Counted from the first letter of the stretch, positions 10,901 through 22,886 are shown. The stretch: 64,000 nucleotides of DNA from Erythroxylum novogranatense (GCA_029891385.1 CM057227.1:62497567-62561566); one strand, 5' to 3'. The notes: generated from the letters alone by a model not told the origin. Numbers and translations are program-made.

Positions 10901-13900
10901 TATTGCAATTTTCCTAGGTTCTTAATTTCAAATTCTTGAGCAAGCAATTTCTTCAGCCTAGCCATCTCTTCTGTATCACTTCCAATTACAATAATGTCAT
11001 CAACATAGACAATAAGAAGCTTGATCTTACCTTGGGAGTGCGTGATAAATAGGGTATGATCCACATTACTATGTTGATAACCAAAGTTGATCATAACCCA
11101 ATTGAACTTTTCAAACCATGCTCTTGGTGATTGTTTCAGCCTATACAAGGCCTTTTTTAGCCTACAAACTTTCCCTTGTGTCTTCTCATGTTCAAACCCT
11201 GGAGGAATCTCCATATACACCTCCTCCCCCAGATCCCCATGAAGAAATGCATTTTTAACATCGAACTGCTGTAAGTCCCAATCCAAGTTAGCTGCACACG
11301 AGAGTAAGATTCTAATTGTATTTATCTTAGCAACTGGAGCAAAGATTTCTTGATAGTCCACTCCATATGTTTGAGTAAAGCCTTTAGCCACCAATCTCGC
11401 CTTGTACCTTTCAATGAGCCCATCTAGCCTATGCTTCATTGTGAATACCCATTTGCAGCCAACCGTCCATGTTCTTTCTGGAGCAGTGACAAGTTCCCAA
11501 GTCTCATTTTTTGCCAGGGCCTTCATTTCTTTTATCATAGCTTCTTTCCATTGGACAATTTTCATTGCTTCTCTCCAATCCTGTGAATAGACACAGAAGA
11601 AACAAACAACACAAAGGCTCTATAGGTAGGAGATAATGAGTCTTATGTAACAAAGTTAGAAATTGGGTGTTTGGTGCAACTTCTAACACCTTTTCAATGG
11701 GCAATTGACTTATCTAAATCATCAAATAAATCATATTCTAGCTCACCAGTGTTTTCGAGGGAAGAGGATGGCATTGGCACAGACTGCATGATGGCTTTTT
11801 CTGCCTTATCTCGCCTTGAGTATCTCTTTAAGTTTGGTTTATCTAAGCGCCGACTTTGATCCTCTTGAACAAAACTAGTTGTCTCCCCCTGAATTGTTCT
11901 TTCCCTTGGATCAGATTTTCTCTAGAGTCAAGCAACACTTCTTCAATCTTATTCTCCCCTTGAAGAAAGGTTGCGGATGTGGTGAAATAGGACTCATACT
12001 CCAGAAAAGTGACATCCATACTTACAATGTATTTCTTAGACTGAGGGTGATAACACTTGTATCTTTTTTGTGGGAGAATATCCAACAAAAGCACATTTCA
12101 AAGCTCTTGGCTCCAACTTGCCAACATTCTGAGCATGAACAAAGCAAACACACCCAAAGACTCTTGGAGGTACAGTGTAAGAGTTTGTACCTTGTAATAT
12201 TTCAACAGGACTTTTAAAATCTAAAATTCGAAGTGGCATTTTGTTGATAAGATAGGCGACTGAAAGGACCGCATCACCCCAATATCCCTTTGGAAGATTC
12301 ATTGTGAACATGAGTGATCGTGCAACATCCAAAATGTGTCTGTTCTTCTTTTCCGCAACTCCGTTCTGTTCACTAGTATAGGCACAATAGTTTGATGTAC
12401 TATTTCATTAAAATCCAGATAAGAATGAAATTTGCCATCCATATACTCCATTCCATTATCTGACCGTAAGATCTTGACTCTAGCATCATGTTGAGTACAA
12501 ATCATTTTGTGAAAAGATTGGAAGCATGAAAAAACTTCATTCTTGGCTTTCATCAAATAGACCCATGTTAGTTGGGTGCAACAATTAATAAAGGTCACAA
12601 ACCATCTATAGCCAGAAAGAGAGGGAGTTTGAGTAGGACCCCAAATATTGAAGTGAATAGTCATAAAAGGAACAGAACTCTTACTACTTGATAAATGATA
12701 AGAACTTCTAGTGTGTTTAGCAAGTTCACATGCTTCACAAAACAAAGAATTAAAAGAAGTTCTTTTAAACAAGTTTGGATAAAGTTTTGTTAGAACAAAA
12801 AAGAGGGATGTCCTAACCGCCTATGCCACTGTAGAATTTCCTTATTAATCACATCGTTTCCAAAAGACGCTTGATGTGCAACTGTTAGGCGCTCTTCTTC
12901 CAAGACATATAAGCCATCCTGCAGCCTACCAGTTCCAATCCTCTGCCCTGTGTGAAGGTCCTGAAGAACACAATAGTCAGGAAAAAATTCAACTTTGCAA
13001 TTAAGGTCCTTAGTGATAGAACTGACGAAGAGAAGATTAATAGAAAAACGGGGTACGTGAAGTACTGAGGATGGGGAATATTGGGAGTACAGTTAACAGA
13101 ACCTGTACCAAATACGAAAGTAAAAGACCCATCTGCTATTCTAACATTATCCCTGTTGTTTCCATGAGAGTATGTTGAAAATTTCTTTTGAGAGCCTGTC
13201 ATATGTCTGCTAGCTGCAGAGTCTATAATCCAAGAATTATCTTTAGAATTGTAGTGCTTAATACCTGATTTTGCAAGGTTTGATGCACTAATTGTGGAAG
13301 CAAAGTCTATTTTTGAGAGAAGCTGTCTTAAGGCCTGAAGTTTCTCATTGGATAATCCCCCAGCCAACGATGTTTTAGACACTTCATTTCCATCAACCAA
13401 GTGAGCCTGACCCCTTACCACTGAGCCGCCTCATCTTCCACGACTCTGATTAGGCCTTCCATGCAATTTCCAGCAGGTTTCTCGGGTATGTCTTGATTTT
13501 CTACAGTAATCACAATGTAAGTGATCCTTATTAGATGACGTATTTGCAGGTTTCGGTTTTTCGGTAGAACTTGCTACTAATCCTGCTTTTTCAATGATAG
13601 GTGTATGTAGCATAACATTTCGCCAACTTTCTTCTTGTTGTACTAGAGAATGTGCGAGCTGAATGGAAGGGAAAGGATCTTTTCCAAGTATTGTTCCTCG
13701 AATACGATAATACTCAGGGTTAAGACCTGCTAAAAAATCAAATACCCAATCTTCTTTTATCATTTTTTGGAATCAAGCAGTGTCTTTTAAGCATTCTGCT
13801 TGAAAGTCCTGATAATAGTCTAATTCCTGCCATAACTCACAAAACTCCGCAAAATACTGTGATACAATCATATCTCCTTGCTTCGTGTTGTGCAATTTAT

Positions 13901-16067
13901 TACGAAGATAAAAAATTTGAGCTTTACTACCTATTTGAGAATAGGTCAGAGAAGCAGCTTACCATATCTTTGCTGCTGTGTCAAGTAGCAAGTATGTCCG
14001 AGCAATCTTCGGTTTCATTGAATTTATGAGCCAAGACATGACGAGAGAATTCTCGGACTCCCACTGATTATAATCAGAATTATTGACGTCGAGTCTCTTA
14101 CTGTCATCAGTAATGTAACCCTGTAATCCTCTAGCTTTGATGAACAACAAACAAGATCTTGAACAAGCAAGATAATTAATTCCATCAAGTTTTATGGGAC
14201 TGATTTGAAGTTAAGGATTATCGGAACTCGACATAATTATCTTCTTTCCCTCCATCTTCTCCGGTATTAATCAAGACATCTAACAAAAAATATGCCTATA
14301 GAGTCAATAGAATATGTCAGGAAAAAAAAAGCTTTTGTATGGACAAAAAAATACTAGAAACAAAAATTGACTGAAGGAAAGCAAGAGAGCAAGGGTACTA
14401 GCAAAAGGTTGGAGGTTGCGTTTGACACCCCTAGAGGAGAGGCAAGTGGCCGGCGACACTGGTGGAGAAAGAACCGCGGCGAAACACTGGCCGGAAGGTG
14501 ACGCATGGTACTTACGAGAGGTGACGGCAAAGAGACTGCAGCGGCGCGTGTGGTGCAGTCGATGTCGGGTCTTTCATGGTGAGGTTCACTGGTCACAGCT
14601 GAAGCAGTCTAGGTGAGTGGTGAGACAAAAAACACAGTTGTTTTAGGGCGAGTATACTCAGCCAAGTGTTCGGTCCTTATTTGGAACGAACAGCTAGATA
14701 AATTAAAAAAATTGCCCTAAATCAGATAGAGCTCTGATACCATGTTGAATGTGTTGAATGTTGAAAAAATAATCTATATTCAATTGCTTTGTGTACATAG
14801 GAACAAGGTTTATATACAAAATTCCTAGGACTATTTAGGAAGTCATCTAGCTATTAACTATAGGAAATCTCTCGATTGTAGGAGAGATTATAGGAGTAAT
14901 TATAACAATATCAATACAAGATCAATGATAATAATCCCTGGTCAACAGTTTACTCTTCTATTAGACATTTCATGTTTATGCCATCATTTGTTGCTTGGAT
15001 GTGACTAGTTACTGAAATTTTATAATAATTTTGATGAACCTAAGTGCTTCATGTATTCTTCATATCTTTTTAAGTGGGTAGTTAGATTTTTGTAAGTGCT
15101 TAAAAGTCGGTGAAATAAGTCTACTTTTTGCTTGTAAGCAATTATTCTGTTCTGTTTATTCATCCAGCCCAGATGGAAGATTTCTTGTATTTTTATCTGC
15201 AAAATGTTCTGTGGATTCTGGGGCACATTGTGCTACAGAATCACTTCACAGAATCGATTGGTCAGCTGACGCAAAGCTTTCCCTGTCCGCAAAAATTATT
15301 GACGTGGTGAGTTGGTGGGCAACATTTTATCTTGCTTTCATCTGTAGCAGCTAATTTGTTTGTGCAAAGGCATTTGTGACCTTTAATTATGTCCATGTTC
15401 TTATTTTCTCTTTCTTCTCAACATAGAGGTTTTTCTTTGTTTTGGTCATCATGAGTTGTTAAAACTAGTATTATTCTACACAGATTATGCCGCATTTTTT
15501 GTGGGGAAAAGCATTAGGACTGTATTTAATAATTGCTTTTGACTTGGGGTAGAGGCGTGGAGTAGGTTTTTGGCAATTGTGGAGCTTAAATTTGATCTTG
15601 CTATCCTCATTGTCAATACGAGTCTTGTTCTAAATGGTATTTGCAGGTACCTGCCGTGCAGTGTCCTGAGGATGATGGCTTTCCAGGGCTTTACGGTTCA
15701 AGTTTACTTTGCAAGTCATGGCTTTCAGATGGATGCACTATAATTTTTTCTTCATTCTGGGGAAGCATTCAAGTTATACTTTCTGTTAATGTTCTGAGGT
15801 GCATCAGACACTACTGTTATACTTTAAGGTCATACTTCCATTACTTTTATTTTTTTAATTTAAAAATTGGCAAAAAAATCATTATTCTGCAGTGGAGAGA
15901 TAATGAGGATTAGTCCTACAGACTCACAGTTTTCTTGGGATATTCTAGCCCTGGATGGGGACAACATAATTGCTGGTAAAATCAAATGCTGTTCTTTACT
16001 ACTGGCCCTCGAAGATGAGGTAAATATAGGACCAAACTTAAACTTTTGTTTTCATGCGTGAAGTATG

Positions 16068-16100
<33 letters not shown>

Positions 16101-19100
16101 CGGTTATCTTGTCAATAAGGCAAGTAAAAGTTCTTCTTGGGACTGGTTAAATGTATCAAGCCCCATATACAGATGCTCTGAACAGGTATATAGTTTTAGA
16201 TTTTGAATTATGTTTTATAAATTTATCCTAAATTTGCATCTTTAAAGGATATTTTGGCGGTGCCGTTTGTAACAGAATGCTTTCTTTCTACAGGTTAAAT
16301 CCTTACTCTCTTCTCGTAGGTTTAGTGTAATGAAGATACCAGTCAAGGATGTTTCTGACAGCCCAACAAAAGGTGATACAAGCAGTATCAGTTTGCTAGT
16401 AATACTTTTTAACTTACATTCAACAAATGGCTTGAATTTAATTGATATTGCTTCAGCTTCGTGATAATTGCCTACTCATACAACCTAATTATATGACAAT
16501 GTCAAGTGCTTATTCTTTTGGTGCTGGAAAGGTCATGTTTTATAGAACCCTTTAGGGGAAAAGATTTAGAACATGAAAGAAGCCAGAGGGTTTTAGCCTG
16601 TAGTGGATGTGGCATCTGTAATTTTTTATAGAATTAATGGAAAAATAAAATTATTCCATCGTTGGTCATTATATCATAGGAAATATATGATTATTTCATT
16701 GTCAGGCAGGCCCTATTAGGACTCAGTAAACCCAAAGGGATAAAAATAAAAGAAAAAGCTAAAAGATTATAATGAATAACATGAACAGTAGAGAAGGAAA
16801 AAACAATCCAGCATGAGAACATTTAAAATACAGGCATAACTTACAAATTAACACAGAATACTTTCTTTTTTGAGGAAAAAAATGACCATAAATATTAGTC
16901 TTTAATTTTGCGTACGACTTGATTTTCGTCAATTCTTAGTGTCCACACAATTTACTTCAGGTGCTATTAAGCCATATGAAGCTATACTTGTGTCAACTAA
17001 TTCGAAGAAAGAAGATGCATGTGATCCACTCATTGTGGTGCTTCACGGAGGTCCACATGCTGTCTCTTTGTCAAACTTTTCAAAGGCATTGGCATTTCTC
17101 TCGTCACTTGGATACAGCCTGCTGATGGTAAATTATAGGTATGCAAACTTCTCCAGTTTCTTGTTTAATGTTGGCTGCATAAAGCGTAGAAGCTTAGAAA
17201 CCAAGCTTCCTCTTAAAACTATTCAAACTGTCAAGGTGTTTTTCTTTTCCTTGATGATAGATTAAACTTTTAATGATGTGGGAGGAGTTAAATCCCGTTC
17301 TCAACCTATGACCAATATGAGCTCGAAGCTATATCAAATTAGTTGCTAGAACCCACAAAATTTATAAAATCTGACTACTAGAGTTTGAGTTTTAGGTTTG
17401 GGATTTCAGCTCAGGTTGTTGGAATTTCAAGTTGGGTATAGCTGGAAATTAAAGCTCGTGGATGAGTGATTTGCCCTCTTTTATTTCTTTTATAAACTCT
17501 AAGCTCTTTTGCATCATTTAGTTTAATTCTTGATGAGACAAAATGGTGCATTGAAGTTCCTAATCAAGGATGGGTACCGGACTATTAGTCAACTACCTAG
17601 TAGAGTACTTGAATTGCTATCTAAATCTCATAAGTAGACAGCTTTCTGGCCCAGCAGTTCATGATACATATCATGTTAAGGAGGGATTTTACTGAGCATG
17701 CATCTGGTCTTGATGACTTTTCTTATTTGAAAGGTTTGAGTTCCAGAATGAATAGATAGTACAGGAAATAAAGAGTTCCTTTTCTGTTGATGATTTATAG
17801 TACTGATGTTCTGGAAGTTGGTTAAAGTTCACAAATGTTTGTGATAGACTAGAATTTTTTTCTTTTTTGGGCTCTACTTCACTATAACCTTATATATATC
17901 TGGAATTATTTTACACAACCTTTTACTTTTCAAAATGCAACTGATCTGCTGATTGATTTTACCACTTTTGTATGCTGTGATATCATTGGCATCAGATTTT
18001 GTTGTGTTGCCCACCTGTTCTTTCCTGCACATGCTTTAAGTAAATCTCTTTTAGAATGGCTTGTATAGTCTGCTCATGGCTGGAACCTGTTTTCGTCTTA
18101 ACCCTCTCTTTTGGACAACTAATGCCAGAGGTTCATTAGGATTTGGGGAGGAAGCATTACAGTCTCTTCCAGGGAAAGTTGGTTCACAGGTACTTATCCT
18201 TGATCTAGGTTCATTACGAATATTTACATGGATGATTTGTTCTTACTAAATGAATAAATTTCACTTGTTTAGTTTCTCAAATAGTTGGATGTTGCATACA
18301 ACTTATAATCATTTGATCACTTGCAAACTCGCCCAGGATGTTAATGATGTACTCACAGCTATTGATCATGTCATTGACATGGGACTGGCTAGCCCCTCAA
18401 AAATTGCTGTCCTTGGTGGTTCACATGGTGGATTTCTCACTACTCATTTAATTGGCCAGGTTTTCTTCTCTGTTTAATCTAGTTTTTGTGCTTATAATTT
18501 CTAATGACAGTCAATTTTAAGCGGACTCGGGTTATGATGTGTTATATTTAGAAGGATCTCCTTTGTATACAACATTTCTTTTACAAATTTTTCAGGCCCC
18601 AGATAAATTTCTGGCAGCAGCTGCAAGAAATCCTGTCTGCAGCCTTGCATCGATGGTTGGTACAACTGATATTCCTGATTGGTGCTATGTGGAAACCTAT
18701 GGAACGGTTGGGAAAAATAAGTATACAGAAGCACCTTCAGCTGAGGATTTGGAAATTTTTTACAGCAAGTCTCCTATTTCTCACATCTCAAAGGTACAAT
18801 GTCGAAAATCAGTTTCTTTAATGTGAAAGATATGTGAGCTGTACTGAAAGCCTTATGAAGTTGTAAAGTTATTCTACCTTTTGATTTCAATCAAAACTCA
18901 CTGGAAAGAAACAACAAAAAGAATAGAAATGTCTTTGGTATTGGAAAAGATTAAATCTTTTTTATCAAACTAATGTGGTATGCTCCATGTTAAAATGAAT
19001 CCTGCTAGCAAAGTTCACAGGTTGGTGAACCTGTGCTTTTGGTTTAAGCAACATAAAGAAGCTGTCACTGCATAAGAAATATGCATGTTTGATCTTCCTA

Positions 19101-22100
19101 TGAAGTTTATGATACTGGATTGGCAATAATTCTAATGCATGAATACCAAGGGCATATTAGAACCATGTGGGATGCTTTATGATATTGCAGGCTGTAGCAT
19201 AATTTAATAGTATGGAGAGGAGAGACAATCTTGAGCGGAAGTTTATGGAGTTTTTTGATGTGTGTTGAAGCCTAGGTTCTAGTAGGTTCCAAAAGAAGAA
19301 ATTTAGCATGTGAGGGTATAGTGGGGAATGTTGTGAGAGTTAGTTACAGGACAAGAATAAAAGGGTGTAGAGGGGGAATGCATAGGCATTCGGTATGATT
19401 TGGTGATAAGTAATTGTAGGGAGGTTAGCTAGCCCTCGAAGTCTAGCTAAGGAAGTTGTTCTAGTGGTGATTTGTTGTTAGAGAAAATAGGTCTCTAACA
19501 AATTGGTATCAGAGCGAGGATGAGATCGGGGATGGTATTTACAAGAATAGAGGCGAAGTTGGATAAGGTGGCCAGAGGCATCGCATCCATCTATGAAATC
19601 TTAAGGAGGACAGAAAATAACGGGAAGGCCAAGGAAGTCGTCGGGGAAATCGACGAAACTTCTGCACAAAAATCCGAAGGTGAGATATCGGTTCAACCTG
19701 AACCGACACGAGGAGAGAGGAGCCATCGGAAACTGGAAATTCCTCTGTTCTACGGGGAGGATCCAGTTGGCTGGATTTTTCGGATGGAGCGGAACTTTGA
19801 GCTGAATGGCGTTTCACCTGAACGGTGGTTGCAGGCAGCAGCGGTTTGCATGGAAGGTGAAGCTCTAAGCTGGTATCAATGGAGACAAAATTGGTCGCCG
19901 GTAGTGGAGTGGTCGACGTTTAAGTGTGCGGTCGTCAGAAGATTTGGCGACACAAAAGTGGGCAACCCATTAACAGAGTCGTTGAAGACTCCGCAAACGA
20001 GAACGGTGGCCCATTATAACCAGAGCTTTGACGTTGTCACGCAGATGTTGAGGGAGGTTTCGGGGGAGTTGGTGATGACGGCGTACGTGAACGGCTTGAG
20101 GGAGGATAGAAGGGTGGAGGTGTCAACGGTTCAACCCGAGTTCCCGATCCAGTTGATGGAGCTGGCCCAGTCGACGGAGGGCCGAAACTGGGCCCTGTGG
20201 GAATAGTCTTCCAGAAGCACCAAAAGTCCGAGAGTTGTTGGAGGGTCTGGAGTGTCGGGTTCTCAAAACTGGGGCGTGAAGAGGACTTTCTCGGCTAGCC
20301 CTAACTTAACAATCGCTCCTTGTTTTCCAAATCGCAAGTTCGCTGAAGACGGGGAGGTAATCGGCGAAGACGTGGATCTCATCGAAGCCAACGGCGGAAA
20401 GCAACCCAGAGGGGAGGAGGAGGGAAATGAGGCGTTGGTGAAGAGGCAGAAGGTGGACAAGTTGGTGGAAGAGGAGAGACTTGAGAAGAAGGCTGAAGAA
20501 GAAATTGATGGAAATGAAAAAGAGAAGGGAGAAGAGGAAAAGAAAGTGGAGGTCGGTCCGGTGCTGCTTAGGGATGACGATTCTGTTGATGATTTCAGCT
20601 TCAGGAAGTTTGTGGATAATATTCTTCCCTTACCAGAGGCTGAGCTGGTCAAACCAGTGATATGTCTTCAGCCAGATGCACCCGACGAAGTCACTCAGCA
20701 TTTTTTCCCACCTTGAGGACAAGGTGGCTCTTTTGGGGGGGGTATTGTTGAAGCCTAGGTTCTAGTAGGTTCCAAAAGAAGAAATTTAGCATGTGAGGGT
20801 ATAGTGGGGAATGTTGTGAGAGTTAGTTACAGGACAAGAATAAAAGGGTGTAGAGGGGGAATGCATAGGCATTCGGTATGATTTGGTGATAAGTAATTGT
20901 AGGGAGGTTAGCTAGCCCTCGAAGTCTAGCTAAGGAAGTTGTTCTAGTGGTGATTTGTTGTTAGAGAAAATAGGTCTCTAACAATGTGTAAAAGACAACT
21001 CCCTACCTTTTTGTCATTGAGTTTTAAAGTTAGAAAGATACATCTGCTGTTATACTTGATTGGCCTTTTTTGTTTTTTAATTCCAAAATTTGTTAACATT
21101 AGGTTAAATTATGATATCTATCTAGCTATCTATATTTGTTTATATATATGTAGAACAAGTGAGAGATTGTCCCAGCTGGTGTCACATGATTAATATAAAG
21201 CATACATTTAGATGAGCCATATTCTTCTCATTGCCTGCATCACATTTTTATTGATGACTTGTTTTAGTTGCAATGAATTACGTGGGCCATATGCTATTCT
21301 CATTTTAATTGGATCATTTTAATTGGGAGAGCTATTAAAGAAAGGTTGTTTAACATGCTAAAAGAAGTTGAATAGATTGTTAATTTTCAAAATTTAAAAA
21401 GTTTAGTTTTGGTTAGTTAAATATTTTGGATAATGATAAATTGTGAATAATAAGTGATATTTCCCCATATATTGGATGGTAAGATTTAACAAATTGTATA
21501 ATTCTTGAGAGATTGTCTTATTTAAGTATAGTGAAATACATATTGATAGTAAGTACGGGCAACTAGTAGTTAGTATCTATACGTATCTATTTCCTTAGAG
21601 AAAGCGGCTGAAGTTGTCAGTTGATCTTTGCAGGTCAAAACGCCAACCATCTTTCTCATTGGTGCTAAAGACCTACGCGTTCCGCCTTCTAATGGCTTGC
21701 AAGTAAGAAAAAAACTTGATGATTAGTGTCTTGTGTTAGAAAGTAACATTTGATACCATATAGACTGAGAAATAAATAAATGATGGTAGATGCTCAGAGA
21801 GTGTTTTTTTTAATGTAAATAATTTATTTATTTAGCTTCTTAGTTGAATGATTAACTAAGAAGCTTAATGATTGACATATACAGTATGCACGGGCGTTGA
21901 AGGAGAAAGGCGTTGACGTCAAAATATTGACATTTCCCAATGATGTTCATGGAATTGAGAGGTAAAGTGAATCTTAGCTGCAGCTTTGCATTTTTTGGTT
22001 GCAATCATACTTACATAGCAGTTGGCCTAATAATTTCCCTTTTCTTTCTTTCATATATGCAGACCACAATCTGTCTTTGAAAGCTGGCTAAATATTGGAC

Positions 22101-22126
22101 TGTGGTTTAAGAAGTACTGTAAATGA
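7949..22126 (+). CDS. AARE: Acylamino-acid-releasing enzyme (acylaminoacyl-peptidase), 17 exons
   Basis: Releases N-acylated residues from blocked peptides (EC 3.4.19.1, peptidase family S9C) and in plants is linked to clearing oxidised or glycated proteins. Coding exons: 7949-8099, 8214-8517, 8687-8908, 9010-9216, 9332-9406, 15168-15306, 15647-15798, 15893-15975, 16064-16185, 16294-16372, 16961-17138, 18129-18189, 18337-18459, 18596-18793, 21634-21702, 21885-21961, 22063-22126. All introns are GT-AG and the phases close to 2304 nt, 767 residues plus TGA, close to the length of Arabidopsis AARE. The first about 500 residues form the beta-propeller part (GSVYVDGWFEGISWNADE, GSWKGQGDWEEDW). The hydrolase domain follows: HGGP oxyanion loop at 540-543, Ser620 in GGSHGGF, Asp711 in GAKDLRVP, His743 in NDVHGIERP. 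The start MDSS at 7949 has a strong context (GCCATGG) and fits the family N-terminus; an in-frame ATG at 7898 would add 17 residues. Introns 5 and 14 are enlarged by retrotransposons; no coding damage is seen. Confidence 0.95.
9854..10058 (-). repeat. Copia LTR (3' LTR of the minus-strand element)
   Basis: Starts TGTTGAATG and ends GGTCAACA. Read on the minus strand it contains a TATA-like GTATATAAAC (near 9913-9926 on +). It is adjacent to the polypurine tract at 10059-10071. Confidence 0.9.
10053..11704 (-). pseudogene. Copia reverse transcriptase and RNase H
   Basis: The long frame (11565 down to 10288) has the copia RT landmarks: KWVFTMKHRLDG, YKARLVAKGFTQTYGVDY, QQFDVKNAFLHGDL, and the catalytic LIVYVDDIIVIGSD. 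RNase H follows with FIDADWVGSPDDRRSTTGY and SSAEAEYIAM, ending with a separate frame containing CDNKAAISIAHNPVQH. The last part is shifted relative to the main frame, so at least one frameshift lies near 10300. Motif order (integrase before RT) defines Ty1/copia. Confidence 0.9.
12036..12780 (-). pseudogene. Copia integrase, first catalytic Asp replaced
   Basis: Two overlapping frames carry the integrase: SYHLSSSKSSVPF, then IHFNIWGPTQTP and ILRSDNGMEY, followed in another frame by MNLPKGYWGDAVLSVAYLIN and PRVFGCVCFVHAQ. The usual first catalytic Asp of the (H)xDIWGP block reads Asn here. The second Asp (SDNG) is kept. A frameshift near 12310 splits the protein. The element therefore has lost integrase function both by frame and by residue. 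Confidence 0.85.
12885..13421 (-). pseudogene. Copia protease region
   Basis: The frame contains DNSWIIDSAASRHMTGSQKKF. The aspartic protease signature, normally Asp-Ser-Gly, reads Asp-Ser-Ala. Downstream, a stretch resembling the gag-pre-integrase region appears in a shifted frame. The protease would cut the polyprotein; the Gly-to-Ala change should harm it. Confidence 0.8.
13431..14230 (-). pseudogene. Copia gag with CCHC zinc knuckle
   Basis: Two frames: 14150 down to 13959 carries NDSDYNQWESEN-like and VMSWLINSMKPKIARTY gag residues, and 13763 down to 13431 carries DWVFDFLAGLNPEYYRIRG and the zinc knuckle CDYCRKSRHTRETCWKLHGRP (CX2CX4HX4C). An in-frame stop and a frameshift break the gene between 13760 and 13960. 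Gag would pack element RNA into particles. Confidence 0.8.
14743..14947 (-). repeat. Copia LTR (5' LTR of the minus-strand element)
   Basis: TGTTGAATGTGTTG to GGTCAACA, 205 bp like its partner. The adjoining primer-binding site (TGGTATCAGAGC on the minus strand) occupies about 14731-14742. Between this site and gag (about 14230-14730) there is untranslated leader with no other gene. Confidence 0.9.
19263..19500 (+). repeat. Left LTR of the gag-only element
   Basis: 238 bp, TG...CA ends. Followed at 19504 by TGGTATCAGAGCGAGG, complementary to initiator tRNA-Met. Confidence 0.93.
19520..20716 (+). pseudogene. Gag-like ORF of the TR-GAG element, interrupted by one TAG
   Basis: One frame of 399 codons (including the terminal stop) from ATG 19520 to TGA 20716 broken only by TAG 20204-20206. 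Residues about 70-220 match the retrotransposon gag core: KLEIPLFYGEDPVGWIFRME, AAAVCMEGEALSWYQW, FGDTKVGNPLTESLK, AYVNGLREDRR. After the stop, the part beginning MSGSQNWGVKRTF leads to a very acidic Glu/Lys-rich tract and ends DEVTQHFFPP just before the polypurine tract. No zinc knuckle is seen. The TAG could be a C-to-T mutation, or it could be read through; sequence alone cannot decide. Confidence 0.8.
20746..20983 (+). repeat. Right LTR of the gag-only element
   Basis: 238 bp, reads the same as the left LTR throughout. Preceded by a G-rich polypurine tract at about 20733-20745. Confidence 0.93.
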
Positions 22127-22449
22127 AAAAGGAAAAGAAAAAGAAAAAAAGAAACATTCTGCAAAGTGCTCAATCCGCCGGGAATGTTTGTAAGACTTGA
22201 CTTCTACATGTATGAATTAACATTGAATTCAGGATGCCAAGATTGATGTGTTAGTATTGCAATGCAACTCTTTTCAAAACAATGATGGCTGATTTTCGAG
22301 GTCCACATTGGTCCTGAAACATGTTGATGGCATGAAATGAATGATAGACTAGGACTCATTTTTACCTGTTTGTTCTACATATGCCACGTCAATTAATTTA
22401 TGGGAATATTGTTAAAATTTTACAGGGTATCATTAAAAGAACTTCCTTA
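22127..22449 (+). other. AARE 3' untranslated region and flank
   Basis: Starts with an A/G-rich run (AAAAGGAAAAGAAAAAG) directly after the TGA. No second gene. No perfect AATAAA was recognised; plant poly(A) signals are loose, so the end cannot be fixed. Confidence 0.5.
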
Positions 22450-22529
22450 GTTATGTTGACGAAAAGGAAACGGTAGTCTGCCTGAATAAATAATTTAGAC
22501 ATCCTTGATCAAAGCTGTATACCAAAGTT
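22450..22529 (+). repeat. Left copy of an about 80-bp direct duplication flanking the gypsy element
   Basis: GTTATGTTGACGAAAAGG through GTATACCAAAGTT abuts the first base of the left LTR. The partner copy (28282-28353) abuts the last base of the right LTR. The copies differ by a few substitutions and a 9-bp and a 1-bp indel. Confidence 0.85.
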
Positions 22530-22854
22530 TGTTGCAAAGATTGTTGAAGATGAAGGAGCATGAGCAAAACAAAAAAAAAACGCAGAAGGTTTGAAATAGT
22601 AGTTAGATTATATGCAGCGTTTAGAATAACACTAGAGAACATCATTTGTACTCGAGTATAGGGTATGACTCGCGAATTGTATTAAAGTGTGTCTCCAACA
22701 TAGTGTACGAGATGTTTGTTATGAACGAATGATGTCCTCTCTCTCTACGTATCTTTCTCTGTAACTCTCCTTTTCTCTTTTTTCTGTAACTAATTTCTGT
22801 TATTTGGAAACTTCATGTGAGCTACGGTTGAGTGATGAATTAATTCTATCAACA
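22530..22854 (+). repeat. Left LTR of the gypsy element
   Basis: TGTTGCAAAG to ATCAACA. Pyrimidine-rich stretch (TCTCTCTCTACGTATC) in the second half. Primer-binding site starts about 22858. Confidence 0.85.
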
Positions 22855-22886
22855 ATTTAGTATCAGAGCAGACGATTTGGGACAGA

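Larger units (their letters stand above)
9854..14947 (-). mobile_element. Ty1/copia LTR retrotransposon in AARE intron 5, antisense to the gene
   Basis: Two 205-bp LTRs (9854-10058 and 14743-14947) flank gag, protease, integrase, RT and RNase H in copia order, read on the minus strand. Next to the right LTR the minus strand reads TGGTATCAGAGC, the initiator-tRNA-Met primer site. Next to the left LTR it reads ACTTGAGGGGGAG, the polypurine tract. Flanks are GTTTT on the left and GTTTA on the right, a 5-bp target duplication with one mismatch. The LTRs differ at about 9 positions by eye. All genes are broken, so it cannot move by itself. The AARE exons on both sides join correctly when this intron is removed. 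Confidence 0.95.
19263..20983 (+). mobile_element. Gag-only small LTR retrotransposon (TR-GAG type) in AARE intron 14
   Basis: Two 238-bp LTRs that look identical by eye (19263-19500 and 20746-20983), TGTTGAAG...CTCTAACA, flanked by a perfect 5-bp duplication ATGTG (19258-19262 and 20984-20988). After the left LTR comes TTGGTATCAGAGC (primer site); before the right LTR comes TTTTGGGGGGGGTA (polypurine tract). The only coding content in 1721 bp is a gag-like frame; there is no protease, RT or integrase. This matches the TR-GAG class of non-autonomous elements, which must borrow polymerase from a partner. Sense orientation relative to AARE. Identical LTRs and a perfect duplication imply recent insertion. 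Confidence 0.93.

Noticed and set aside
16373..16960. Possible extra AARE exon in the 588-base intron 10
   Set aside because: Adjacent exons join in phase and match the family without it; no open stretch with splice sites fits.
20263..20652. Minus-strand Ser-rich ORF
   Set aside because: Mirror image of the acidic tail of the gag-like ORF on the + strand.
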